In this document: positions 1 to 5,301 of the stretch, in pieces
Position numbering within the stretch: position 1 is the first letter of the stretch
Layout of the letters: each line of letters starts with the position of its first letter
Source of the DNA: Candidatus Aminicenantota bacterium
Lineage (GTDB): Bacteria > Acidobacteriota > Aminicenantia > Aminicenantales > Aminicenantaceae
DNA length: 5,301 bases
NCBI GenBank assembly: GCA_013139435.1
Contig: WTAW01000142.1
Coordinates: 1 to 5,301, forward strand
Reading direction: 5' to 3'
Made by a program: the position numbers and the translations under genes
The notes under the pieces: model-generated
What the model saw: only the letters and a program-made list of their open reading frames with translations
The model's database searches: none
What the model was told of the DNA's origin: nothing

Positions 1-1442
1 AATTTTGCCAACTCCAGCTCTCTGGCTGTGCTCTTGATCGCCAAAAAACCCCCAAAAAGAAGCGCAACAATGATAACGGCCAATGAGATGAAATAGATAT
101 TCTTGATCAAACCCAACTGCTTTTGAACAAATCCAGGATCGGCCTGATAGATCTGAACCTCCCAGGGAGGAAAGTTATCCTCAAAGCCCTTAGAATAGCC
201 CAATTCAGGGGAAGAGTCCTGGAAACGAGCGAAATCTTCTCCAGCCACAACTTTCCCCATTTCATCTCTGATCTGGACATAAGACGCTTCCCTTAATGGA
301 AGACTCTTGAATATTGAGGGGAGTATTTCTTGCTTTAACACTTCGGCATCCATTGTTATCCCAAAAACCAAGTCTTTGCCGAGATGCCCATAAGCCACCA
401 AATAGAGCTCACTCCCAACAATTTCAGAAAGATGGTTTATATTCCCTGAATTTACATTTGCTGCTGTTTTTCGGACTTCAATTAAGGGAACAATTCTATT
501 GGAAATATTCTCTATCGTAAACATCTCGGCAAGCCGTCGTTCTTCAAGCTGCGAAGGCTCTTCCCACCTATCCGCAAGGCTTTTTGCTTCCTCTGTATCT
601 TCGAGGCTATCCAAACAAGTTTTAAACAGAGTTTTTACTTTGGTGTTGTAGAAGTTAAATTGGGTCCGGCTCAAAGGCCAACGGGATTCCAAAAGCGCCT
701 GATAGAATTCGATGAAAGTTTCGGCTGCCTCCACCCTTTTGTTTCTGTTTAAATTGATATTTCCTATCTGATACAAGGCCATGAGGCCGACCGGAATTCC
801 ATCCATTCCCGCATCGATCGGGTCTTTCTTCAGAATTTCTCTGTATGTGTCAATGGCCCTACGATAGTTCCCTGATTTCGAGTAACATCGACCGATATGG
901 TTCAGAAGAACCAAACGAGAAGCCAAATCTATTGAGGACCTGATGAGCTGACGATAATATCTGATCGCCTGAGCATAATTTTTTGCCCTGAATTCATTGT
1001 CCTCTGCATTTTGAAACGTATCAAGAGATGATATGTTTGGGCTAAGTCCCCTGATCTTTATTTCCCCTGTTGGGTGGTAAACAGGTTTAAGCCGAGGGAA
1101 TTCGATCGTGTTGCTTCCTTTAATATAAAAGATCTCGGACACAAGCTCTTCATCTTCCGCAATTTGATTACAAACCTGAACAAATTCACTGTCATCAGGT
1201 TGAAGAGATGTGTTTGCAATCCGGCTGAAGATTCGGCCTTCAGCTTCAGAGATCATCAAACGCGTTTGATTAGTGATGAATTCTGCGGAGCGCCTCTGCT
1301 CCTCCTCTAATTCTCTTTCTCTGACTAACTTTTCTCTTCCCGCCTCCCGGATGGCAAATATGGTCAGGATGACGCTCAGAAGTAGGATGATTCCTGTAAA
1401 AATGATTACGGCTTTTCTTTGCCAGTTCAGAGTTACTTTCAT
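1..1442 (-). CDS. Membrane sensor, probable histidine kinase with TPR-like sensor domain (3' end outside window)
   Basis: Reading leftward from the ATG at 1442-1440, the frame stays open for 480 codons to the window edge, so the C-terminus is missing. Seen: a basic N-terminus and a first hydrophobic helix at about residues 11-31; a charged helical stretch at 33-70; a TPR-like region at about 143-250 (FRAKNYAQAIRYYRQLI, then GNYRRAIDTYREILKKDP, then an MALYQIGNINL helix pair); a mixed alpha/beta part at about 310-435; a second hydrophobic helix at about 449-468 (FISLAVIIVALLFGGF). The visible end is STARELELAK. In many sensor kinases such a stretch leads directly into the dimerisation helix with the phosphorylated histidine. 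That box is not in the window, so the kinase call is inference from architecture; another two-helix transducer is possible. The N-terminus fits this ATG; an in-frame TAG lies roughly 20 codons upstream, and only a weak GAAG precedes the start. The central domain should face the periplasm and sense a ligand or protein. Confidence 0.75.
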   Translation of the reverse strand, partial: MKVTLNWQRKAVIIFTGIILLLSVILTIFAIREAGREKLVRERELEEEQRRSAEFITNQTRLMISEAEGRIFSRIANTSLQPDDSEFVQVCNQIAEDEELVSEIFYIKGSNTIEFPRLKPVYHPTGEIKIRGLSPNISSLDTFQNAEDNEFRAKNYAQAIRYYRQLIRSSIDLASRLVLLNHIGRCYSKSGNYRRAIDTYREILKKDPIDAGMDGIPVGLMALYQIGNINLNRNKRVEAAETFIEFYQALLESRWPLSRTQFNFYNTKVKTLFKTCLDSLEDTEEAKSLADRWEEPSQLEERRLAEMFTIENISNRIVPLIEVRKTAANVNSGNINHLSEIVGSELYLVAYGHLGKDLVFGITMDAEVLKQEILPSIFKSLPLREASYVQIRDEMGKVVAGEDFARFQDSSPELGYSKGFEDNFPPWEVQIYQADPGFVQKQLGLIKNIYFISLAVIIVALLFGGFLAIKSTARELELAK

Positions 1443-1559
1443 CTTCAGTTGTTGAGTTTTGTGCCTAGAGAACAAAAGATTAAGGCTCTAATCGATAGAT
1501 TTTTATCTCCCTTGGAAACGCGAAAAGCTTATTACAGGTCCCATTCGAAGTCAAACTGT

Positions 1560-1618
1560 GACAATGTCTACAACATCGTAACATGAAAATGTCATATTCT
1601 TAGCAAAGCGAAAATGTC
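1560..1618. repeat. Three 9-mers at exact 25-bp period (possible IS end or operator)
   Basis: GACAATGTC starts at 1560, GAAAATGTC at 1585 and GAAAATGTC at 1610, so the starts are exactly 25 bp apart; the first copy has one mismatch. The sequence between copies is not conserved. Repeated GACATTTTC motifs (the minus-strand reading) remind me of multi-repeat termini of IS21-like and IS481-like insertion sequences, and TGTGACA at 1557 could be such a terminus. No transposase is in the window, so this would be a solo remnant. The alternative is a multi-site operator about 120-180 bp upstream of the sensor gene. Confidence 0.4.
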
Positions 1619-1638
1619 CTGTTTTTCCTTCCTCTTAT

Positions 1639-1671
1639 ATTATAAAACTCAGGTCTTAACGGTGTGTTAAG
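1639..1671 (-). promoter_or_regulatory. Possible -10 box with adjacent CTTAAC/GTTAAG palindrome
   Basis: On the minus strand TATAAT occurs at 1644-1639. Upstream of it, CTTAAC (1655-1660), a 5-base gap and GTTAAG (1666-1671) form a perfect inverted repeat covering the place where a -35 box would be. No good TTGACA match is found at 16-18 bp spacing, so an activator-dependent promoter is possible. A third GTTAAG lies at 1688-1693, 22 bp from the second. If used, the leader to the sensor gene would be about 190 nt. This is a weak assignment based on short matches. Confidence 0.25.
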
Positions 1672-1707
1672 GAATTGTGTAGATATGGTTAAGATTCAGT
1701 TACGGAC

Positions 1708-1765
1708 ATGTAGGGACTGTTTCCCAATCGGTCCGTTCTTGGATAGAGACGGTTCTATTTTCTGA
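1708..1765. repeat. Partial REP-like repeat copy
   Basis: Bases 1708-1734 match 1795-1821 with one mismatch (AATCGG here against AAACGG there). Bases 1747-1764 match 1773-1790 with one mismatch near the left end. The two pieces occur in the opposite order to the complete element at 1771-1871, so this looks like the remains of an adjacent, rearranged or truncated copy. GGACTGTTTCCCAATCGGTCC at 1714-1734 can still form an imperfect hairpin. Confidence 0.6.
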
Positions 1766-1770
1766 GCTTT

Positions 1771-1871
1771 GGGGACGGTTCTATTTTCTGTGAGATGTAG
1801 GGACTGTTTCCCAAACGGTCCTCTGTGCGGTCCGTTTGGGGAAGGAACCCTACAAAAATAGAACCGTCTCC
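1771..1871. repeat. REP-like palindromic element, long imperfect hairpin (copy A)
   Basis: About 100 bp can fold into one nested hairpin. The outer arms 1771-1787 and 1855-1871 pair over 17 bp with a single G-T wobble (GGGGACGGTTCTATTTT on the left). The middle arms TGTAGGG (1796-1802) and CCCTACA (1848-1854) pair perfectly. Inside, CCCAAACGG (1810-1818) pairs with CCGTTTGGG (1832-1840). Six T follow at 1872-1877, so on the plus strand it has the shape of an intrinsic terminator, although no plus-strand gene precedes it. Elements of this type are commonly multicopy and, in known cases, are moved by REP-associated tyrosine transposases; none is present here. Confidence 0.75.
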
Positions 1872-1925
1872 TTTTTTATGTTTATCTTCGGGTCAACCTA
1901 ATTCCAAATATAACGATTCCCAGTC

Positions 1926-3083
1926 TCAGTCTTCGTACTTTGAAAGCTTTTTGCTAATCCAATACCTGAAAACTGGATTGGTAAATTCATAGTCAGGGCC
2001 ATTTTTCTCTAATAATCCTTTTTCATCCATTCTTATCAGAGCAGCACGAACACCTGACGTTGAACTCAGGTTATGTTTCTGTAAAAACCTCATCGAAAGA
2101 ATTTTTTCTCCTGTTTCTTTGGTTGCAAGGGCTATCAATACCTGAAGCTCTAACCGACTCAGTAATTCGACTATGTTGATGAATAACTTTTCTTCCCTTG
2201 CAGTCAATATGTTTATGGCATGAGATAATTTTTTCTTATCTGATTTTGAATTCTCAGGAGTCATATCCCATAGCACATTGCATAAATATTGAATATAGTG
2301 GGGACTCCCTCTTGAAAAATTATATATATCAGCTATCACATCGCCGCTTATTCTTTTTTGGGACTTCAGAAATTTCCTGTGAATAAACTTCGCGAATTCT
2401 TCCAAAACGATGGGTTCAAGCGGAAAATGAAGGGCGCTATTGTACAACGGACTTTCTTTTTTTGTGAAGAAATTGGCCATCATATTCTTCTGACTTCCAG
2501 CAAAAATGTACGAAACATTCTTATGTTTTTGGATGTAACTTCTGATCTTATGTTGCCACTTTTTGTCTGAATATTTTGAGACCTCTTGAAATTCATCCAA
2601 TACAATCACTACCGGTCTTTTTTGTTTTTCTGCGATCTTTTGGGGAACATCCAATATTTCTTCAGCTATATGAGCGACATATCCTTCTCTATTTACACCA
2701 AACTTCAGAGTCGGATTTCCGTCATTGCCTATAGTTACAGAGGGAGCAAGACTCGAAAAAAAAGTTTTTGCAATATCGATCAGTCTTTTTGTTGTCGTTG
2801 CGGTAGCCATGGCTACTTTTTTGGCTAATTCTCTTAAATAGTCTTCCTCGCTATTGGTTGGAAATAAATCAATGTAACAGGTGATCGCATGAGAGCGTGT
2901 TTTGCTTATGCATTCAAAAATTAAAGAGCTTTTGCCATATCTTCTTGGAGAATAAAACCAAACATTTTCAGAATTAAGCATATATTTTGAGAGTTCTCGT
3001 ATTTCATCTTTTCGATTGCAAAAAGAATCTCCTGTAACAATTTCACCGTATCTGAATGGATTCTCGCTCACTTCGTTTCTCAT
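1926..3083 (-). CDS. Archaeal-type AAA ATPase with C-terminal winged-helix-like region
   Basis: A complete 385-residue protein resembling the COG1672/PF01637-like (ATPase_2, 'archaeal ATPase') group of P-loop NTPases, whose cellular role is mostly unknown. Seen: an N-terminal NPFRYG at 8-13, common at the start of this group; Walker A SPRRYGKSS at 45-53, with Ser in place of the first Gly of GxxxxGK[ST]; Walker B VVIVLDEFQEV at 158-168; a sensor-1-like YIFAGSQ at 192-198; and RGSPHYIQYLC at 258-268, matching the conserved G-x-P-x-Y-x-Q motif. Residues about 305-380 look like a winged helix, with a recognition-helix-like STSGVRAALIRMDEKGLL and a closing FTNPVFRYWI. It is probably cytosolic: no signal peptide or membrane helix is seen. 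TAA stands in frame directly before the ATG, so the start cannot lie further upstream. The gene has its own promoter and is flanked by REP-like repeats. A few sampled lines look more AT-rich than the neighbouring genes, which hints at separate acquisition. DNA binding is inferred, not shown. Confidence 0.93.
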   Translation of the reverse strand: MRNEVSENPFRYGEIVTGDSFCNRKDEIRELSKYMLNSENVWFYSPRRYGKSSLIFECISKTRSHAITCYIDLFPTNSEEDYLRELAKKVAMATATTTKRLIDIAKTFFSSLAPSVTIGNDGNPTLKFGVNREGYVAHIAEEILDVPQKIAEKQKRPVVIVLDEFQEVSKYSDKKWQHKIRSYIQKHKNVSYIFAGSQKNMMANFFTKKESPLYNSALHFPLEPIVLEEFAKFIHRKFLKSQKRISGDVIADIYNFSRGSPHYIQYLCNVLWDMTPENSKSDKKKLSHAINILTAREEKLFINIVELLSRLELQVLIALATKETGEKILSMRFLQKHNLSSTSGVRAALIRMDEKGLLEKNGPDYEFTNPVFRYWISKKLSKYED

Positions 3084-3084
3084 T

Positions 3085-3122
3085 TAGGATTATATTCCTA
3101 TTGCTAATTTTTAGCAACACTT
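3085..3122 (-). promoter_or_regulatory. Sigma70-type promoter of the ATPase gene
   Basis: On the minus strand TTGCTA (3117-3112) lies exactly 17 bp upstream of a perfect TATAAT (3094-3089). The -35 box matches TTGACA at four of six positions. Only CCTAA separates the -10 box from the ATG at 3083, so transcription would begin at or within the start codon. The -10 box lies inside a near-palindrome, TAGGA (3085-3089) and TCCTA (3096-3100). A Shine-Dalgarno-like AGGA at 3099-3096 is 12 nt from the ATG and would be upstream of this transcript's start. Confidence 0.6.
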
Positions 3123-3145
3123 TTTTAGCAACTAATTTTCAGCAA
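3104..3145 (-). repeat. Three tandem 14-bp repeats in the ATPase promoter
   Basis: Read on the minus strand from 3145 to 3104, three head-to-tail 14-mers follow without gaps: TTGCTGAAAATTAG, TTGCTAAAAAAGTG and TTGCTAAAAATTAG, followed by CAA. The TTGCT core is invariant. The third copy supplies the -35 box and, with the CAA, forms a perfect inverted repeat TTGCTAA / TTAGCAA (3101-3107 and 3111-3117). Placement over the -35 box and spacer suggests an operator array at which a bound protein would block or recruit polymerase. The protein that binds is not known. Confidence 0.75.
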
Positions 3146-3441
3146 AGTTCTCTTGCATAATTCTCTATATAGACGGGCATAATGTACATAAAATCTCACG
3201 AAGGTTCGTTTGGATTATAATTTGCTGAGATTTTATTATAGAATAACCTACTAATTTAAAAATTTATTTATCACTGACAAGTTGAGCGATTGTCAACTTT
3301 TGGTTTCCTGCTCAGCCTGACCTATCCATAAAAAATGCCGACACCATTTTCCAGCTCAAATCATACAAAAATAATATAGGACTTTTATGCACTTCATTTG
3401 TTGAGGAAATGTTGAGATATTGTGAAGATTTAGCTATTTAA
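3146..3441. other. AT-rich intergenic spacer with two inverted repeats
   Basis: No gene with a plausible start and composition is visible on either strand. Two structured spots are seen. ATAAAATCTCA (3188-3198) and TGAGATTTTAT (3226-3236) form a perfect 11-bp inverted repeat around a 27-base loop, whose first bases CGAAGGTTCG are themselves a small hairpin. AAGTTGA (3279-3285) and TCAACTT (3293-3299) form a 7-bp stem with a 7-base loop. The rest shows nothing I can name. Confidence 0.5.
3188..3236. repeat. 11-bp perfect inverted repeat with 27-base loop
   Basis: The arms ATAAAATCTCA (3188-3198) and TGAGATTTTAT (3226-3236) match perfectly, and the loop begins with the self-complementary CGAA-GG-TTCG (3199-3208). 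The AT-rich arms have no T-run after them, so an intrinsic terminator is unlikely. It could be a protein-binding site, an RNA structure or the remnant of a small mobile element. It lies about 105-155 bp upstream of the ATPase start codon. Confidence 0.4.
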
Positions 3442-3533
3442 TGGGGACGGTTCTATTTTCTGTGAGATGTAGGGACCGTTTCCCAAACGGTCCGTTCGGG
3501 GAACGGACCTTAAAAAAATAGGTGACAGGCCCC
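3442..3533. repeat. REP-like palindromic element with unmatched ends (copy B)
   Basis: Bases 3442-3493 repeat 1770-1821 in direct orientation with one mismatch over 52 bp (C at 3477, T at 1805). Two perfect hairpins share an arm: GGACCGTTT / AAACGGTCC with loop CCC (3473-3493), and GGTCCGTTC / GAACGGACC with loop GGG (3489-3509). They overlap by five bases, so they are alternatives. The left end is GGGGACGGTTCTATTTT (3443-3459), but the right end is AAATAGGTGACAGGCCCC (3516-3533). These pair only partly, unlike the ends of copy A. Confidence 0.75.
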
Positions 3534-3574
3534 TTTTTTCTTCACCCCTAGAAATAGGTGACAGTCCCCTATTT
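3516..3574. repeat. Duplicated REP-like end module beside the propeller stop codon
   Basis: AAATAGGTGACAGGCCCC (3516-3533) and AAATAGGTGACAGTCCCC (3552-3569) are direct repeats 36 bp apart with one mismatch. The second copy carries its own short inverted repeat, AAATAGG (3552-3558) and CCTATTT (3568-3574), whose last base is the first base of the propeller gene's stop codon on the plus-strand numbering. It could form a hairpin at the 3' end of that mRNA, although no T-run typical of an intrinsic terminator follows it on the minus strand. Confidence 0.6.
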
Positions 3575-5301
3575 TATTTCTTGTCAGATGGCAGGATGTT
3601 TTCCATCATCCAGACTTCCGTTGGTCCTGCTTTTGAGAAATCTGGAAAACCCCAAGAAGCAAAAGCGATATGTTTACCATCAGGATGCATAGTCAGGTTA
3701 AAAATCAACCATACTCCAAGCTCGATTTCCTGAGGTTCCCCTCCCTCTACCGGAATGGACCACAATGACCACTTGAACTCTTCCCTGTTATTAAAATCAA
3801 TTTTTCCTTTTGGTTGGAACTTAGGTAGGAGTATAAATCTTCCATCAATAGACCATATGTGAGAAAGATAGTGACCCGTCCGTTGCACAAAGGTGTAAAG
3901 CACTCTGGACTCTCCACCGGAAAGCGGTAAAATTCTCAGCTCTCTTTTTTGAGGTTTATTATTGAGAATGGCTAACCACCCTCCATCGCGTGAGAGAGAT
4001 ATCGAAAAGCGCTTATCTTTATCCTCACGATAGAGTGACTTCTCTTCACCTGTTTCGAGGTTTTTAGCTAGGACCTCACAAAAACCATCTCCCCTACCCC
4101 CTAGCACATAAAAAATTGACTTTCCATCCAAAGACCATTCACAGGATCGTTGAATAGATTTATCTATTACAACCGGTTTTGCCTCACCAGTTTGAACATC
4201 GATTGTATAAAGCCCCAAGCTTTTTTCATCATAAGCACCGGTGATAAGAAGGAAACGGCCATCGGGAGACCAACAGGGAGAGCCGTACACATTGAGCTTT
4301 GTTGCAATCTCTACATTTTCACCTTTTTCAAAAGAGTAAACACAAAGAACATTACCAGCCGACAAAGGAGTCTTGCGCCAAGCCCTTATGTTACGCTTCG
4401 ACACGTAAGCAAGGTATTTCCCATCTGGCGAATAGTCGGGACAATCGTTCATCCCTTCATAGTATTTGATGGCTTTATTTGGAGGAGTAAGGATTTCGCC
4501 TTTTTCTGGATCGAATTCTATACTATAGATATCACGCATGGTCTTTAAGTGAATATAGCAAAAAGTGCCCTTTTGTGTGATTCCAAGTGGTAAAATATAT
4601 CCCACATTCGATTTCACCAATTCCGGCATGCCGCTGTTTCCTTCTTCATCAACTGCTAAGGTCCACAAATCCCAGGTTCCCTTACGATTGCTGGAAAAAA
4701 GAATGTGTTTTCCATCGGGCAAAAAACCGAAGAAGTAATCATCAGCGGGATGTTCGACCAGCTGGATTTCTTTCTTTCCATCAGCGGATAGAAGGTATAT
4801 ATCGTGTTTAGAGGATCCTTCACTTTCGAGAAAGTCATAGACAATGTACTGGCCATCCGGAGAAAAGCGTACATTATAAATATCTGTCGGTTTGCTGCTA
4901 TCCAATGTTTTAAGCGTCGTTACGGATCCATCCTTTACAGAAATCAACACGATCTGTTTTTTCAACTTTTTTTTCTCATCTTCTATCCAGTTTATTCCTA
5001 AAATCTGCGTGCCATCTGGAGACCAATCACAAACTTGGCTCGCATTGGAGTCCTTGACAATATCAAGATCGCGGAGCTTCGATCCATCTGGTTCGACAAC
5101 ACGAATCCCTACAAATGCTGGTTTCTTCATATAAAACCAATTGAAAGCTATCTGCTTCCCATCAGGAGACCATTTGGAATTGAGAGCGAAATCGTTTGAC
5201 TTCTTCCAGGATCCTTTGTTTGTAAGACTGCGTTTTTTGCCCGTGTTTAAGTCTTGAACTGCAAGATCGCCTGAATCCCAATCCACAAAAGTAATATATC
5301 G
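3574..5301 (-). CDS. TolB/PD40-type beta-propeller protein (5' end outside window)
   Basis: The frame is open from the window edge (CGA at 5301-5299) to TAA at 3576-3574: 575 residues, lacking the true N-terminus. The GTG at 5286 is internal, because the preceding RYITF fits the family pattern that continues into VDWDSGDLAVQDL. Numbering from that GTG, propeller-strand motifs occur at 39 (WSPDGKQIAF), 88 (WSPDGTQILG), 141 (FSPDGQYIVY), 189 (LPDGKHILF), 285 (YSPDGKYLAY), 339 (WSPDGRFLLI), 384 (WSLDGKSIFY), 431 (LSRDGGWLAI), 478 (WSIDGRFILL) and 534 (HPDGKHIAF). Ten such motifs suggest two successive propellers, with the break in the motif-poor stretch 193-284. No catalytic serine motif of the prolyl oligopeptidase kind is seen. 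Such domains usually bind proteins or peptides; in multidomain relatives they often follow an N-terminal effector domain (DNA-binding, kinase or periplasmic), which would lie outside the window. Location and function are unresolved. Confidence 0.9.
   Translation of the reverse strand, partial: RYITFVDWDSGDLAVQDLNTGKKRSLTNKGSWKKSNDFALNSKWSPDGKQIAFNWFYMKKPAFVGIRVVEPDGSKLRDLDIVKDSNASQVCDWSPDGTQILGINWIEDEKKKLKKQIVLISVKDGSVTTLKTLDSSKPTDIYNVRFSPDGQYIVYDFLESEGSSKHDIYLLSADGKKEIQLVEHPADDYFFGFLPDGKHILFSSNRKGTWDLWTLAVDEEGNSGMPELVKSNVGYILPLGITQKGTFCYIHLKTMRDIYSIEFDPEKGEILTPPNKAIKYYEGMNDCPDYSPDGKYLAYVSKRNIRAWRKTPLSAGNVLCVYSFEKGENVEIATKLNVYGSPCWSPDGRFLLITGAYDEKSLGLYTIDVQTGEAKPVVIDKSIQRSCEWSLDGKSIFYVLGGRGDGFCEVLAKNLETGEEKSLYREDKDKRFSISLSRDGGWLAILNNKPQKRELRILPLSGGESRVLYTFVQRTGHYLSHIWSIDGRFILLPKFQPKGKIDFNNREEFKWSLWSIPVEGGEPQEIELGVWLIFNLTMHPDGKHIAFASWGFPDFSKAGPTEVWMMENILPSDKK

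Larger units (their letters stand above)
1443..1707. other. Non-coding leader upstream of the sensor gene
   Basis: No convincing gene is seen on either strand in this stretch. It holds the presumed promoter region of the sensor gene, a set of three 9-mers at 25-bp period (1560-1618), a TATAAT-like box on the minus strand (1644-1639) and a short palindrome (1655-1671). These are listed separately. The stretch between 1443 and 1556 shows nothing I can name. Confidence 0.6.

Noticed and set aside
1074..1310. Plus-strand open frame antisense to the sensor gene
   Set aside because: The minus-strand frame here encodes a continuous membrane-sensor sequence; this frame shows no domain and is best explained as a shadow.
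1600..1606. TTAGCAA, identical to the core of the ATPase promoter repeats
   Set aside because: It is a single short match without tandem copies, so chance is sufficient explanation.
1708..1871. CRISPR array from the repeated GGTCC and CTATTTT blocks
   Set aside because: The blocks are parts of palindromes of unequal spacing and order, without unique spacers of constant length.
3489..3518. Intrinsic terminator at the perfect GGTCCGTTC/GAACGGACC hairpin
   Set aside because: On the plus strand the hairpin is followed by an A-run, and on the minus strand the T-run precedes it, so the order is wrong for termination in either direction.
4150..4548. Plus-strand open frame of 132 codons inside the propeller gene
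   Set aside because: It lies wholly antisense to a well-supported propeller coding sequence, shows no recognisable domain and has unusual composition.
3574..5286. GTG at 5286 as the true start of the propeller protein
   Set aside because: The frame stays open to the window edge, and the residues encoded beyond the GTG fit the propeller family pattern, so the gene continues to the right.

Overview
The window shows a stretch of a bacterial chromosome in which all three recognisable genes lie on the minus strand. Reading in the direction of transcription (right to left), they are a TolB/PD40-type beta-propeller protein (its N-terminus lies beyond base 5301), a complete 385-residue archaeal-type AAA ATPase, and the N-terminal 480 residues of a membrane sensor that looks like a histidine kinase (its catalytic end lies beyond base 1). 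No RNA gene, CRISPR array or transposase was recognised. The host is probably an uncultivated, moderately AT-rich bacterium. The propeller protein, with its SPDG-type repeats and its ending close to 'EVWMMEN.LP', and the palindromic repeats resemble what I recall from Acidobacteria/Aminicenantes-like and deltaproteobacterial genomes. That placement is weak inference.

Layout. Bases 1-1442: sensor kinase fragment with two membrane helices around a TPR-like extracytoplasmic domain. Bases 1443-1707: non-coding leader with three 9-mers at an exact 25-bp period (possible insertion-sequence end or operator) and a CTTAAC/GTTAAG palindrome beside a TATAAT box. Bases 1708-1871: REP-like palindromic repeats, including one long imperfect hairpin. 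Bases 1926-3083: AAA ATPase. Bases 3085-3145: its compact promoter, in which three tandem 14-bp repeats overlap the -35 box and spacer, and the -10 box sits 5 bp before the start codon. Bases 3146-3441: AT-rich spacer with two inverted repeats and no gene. Bases 3442-3574: a second REP-like cluster that runs into the stop codon of the propeller gene. Bases 3574-5301: propeller protein.

The most noteworthy arrangement is the ATPase unit. It has its own promoter and repeat array, looks more AT-rich than its neighbours by eye, and lies between two nearly identical 52-bp direct repeats 1672 bp apart. It therefore looks like a self-contained accessory module in a repeat-rich gap between two housekeeping-style genes. 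I see no evidence that the three genes form one operon: the gaps are about 480-490 bp and contain repeats.
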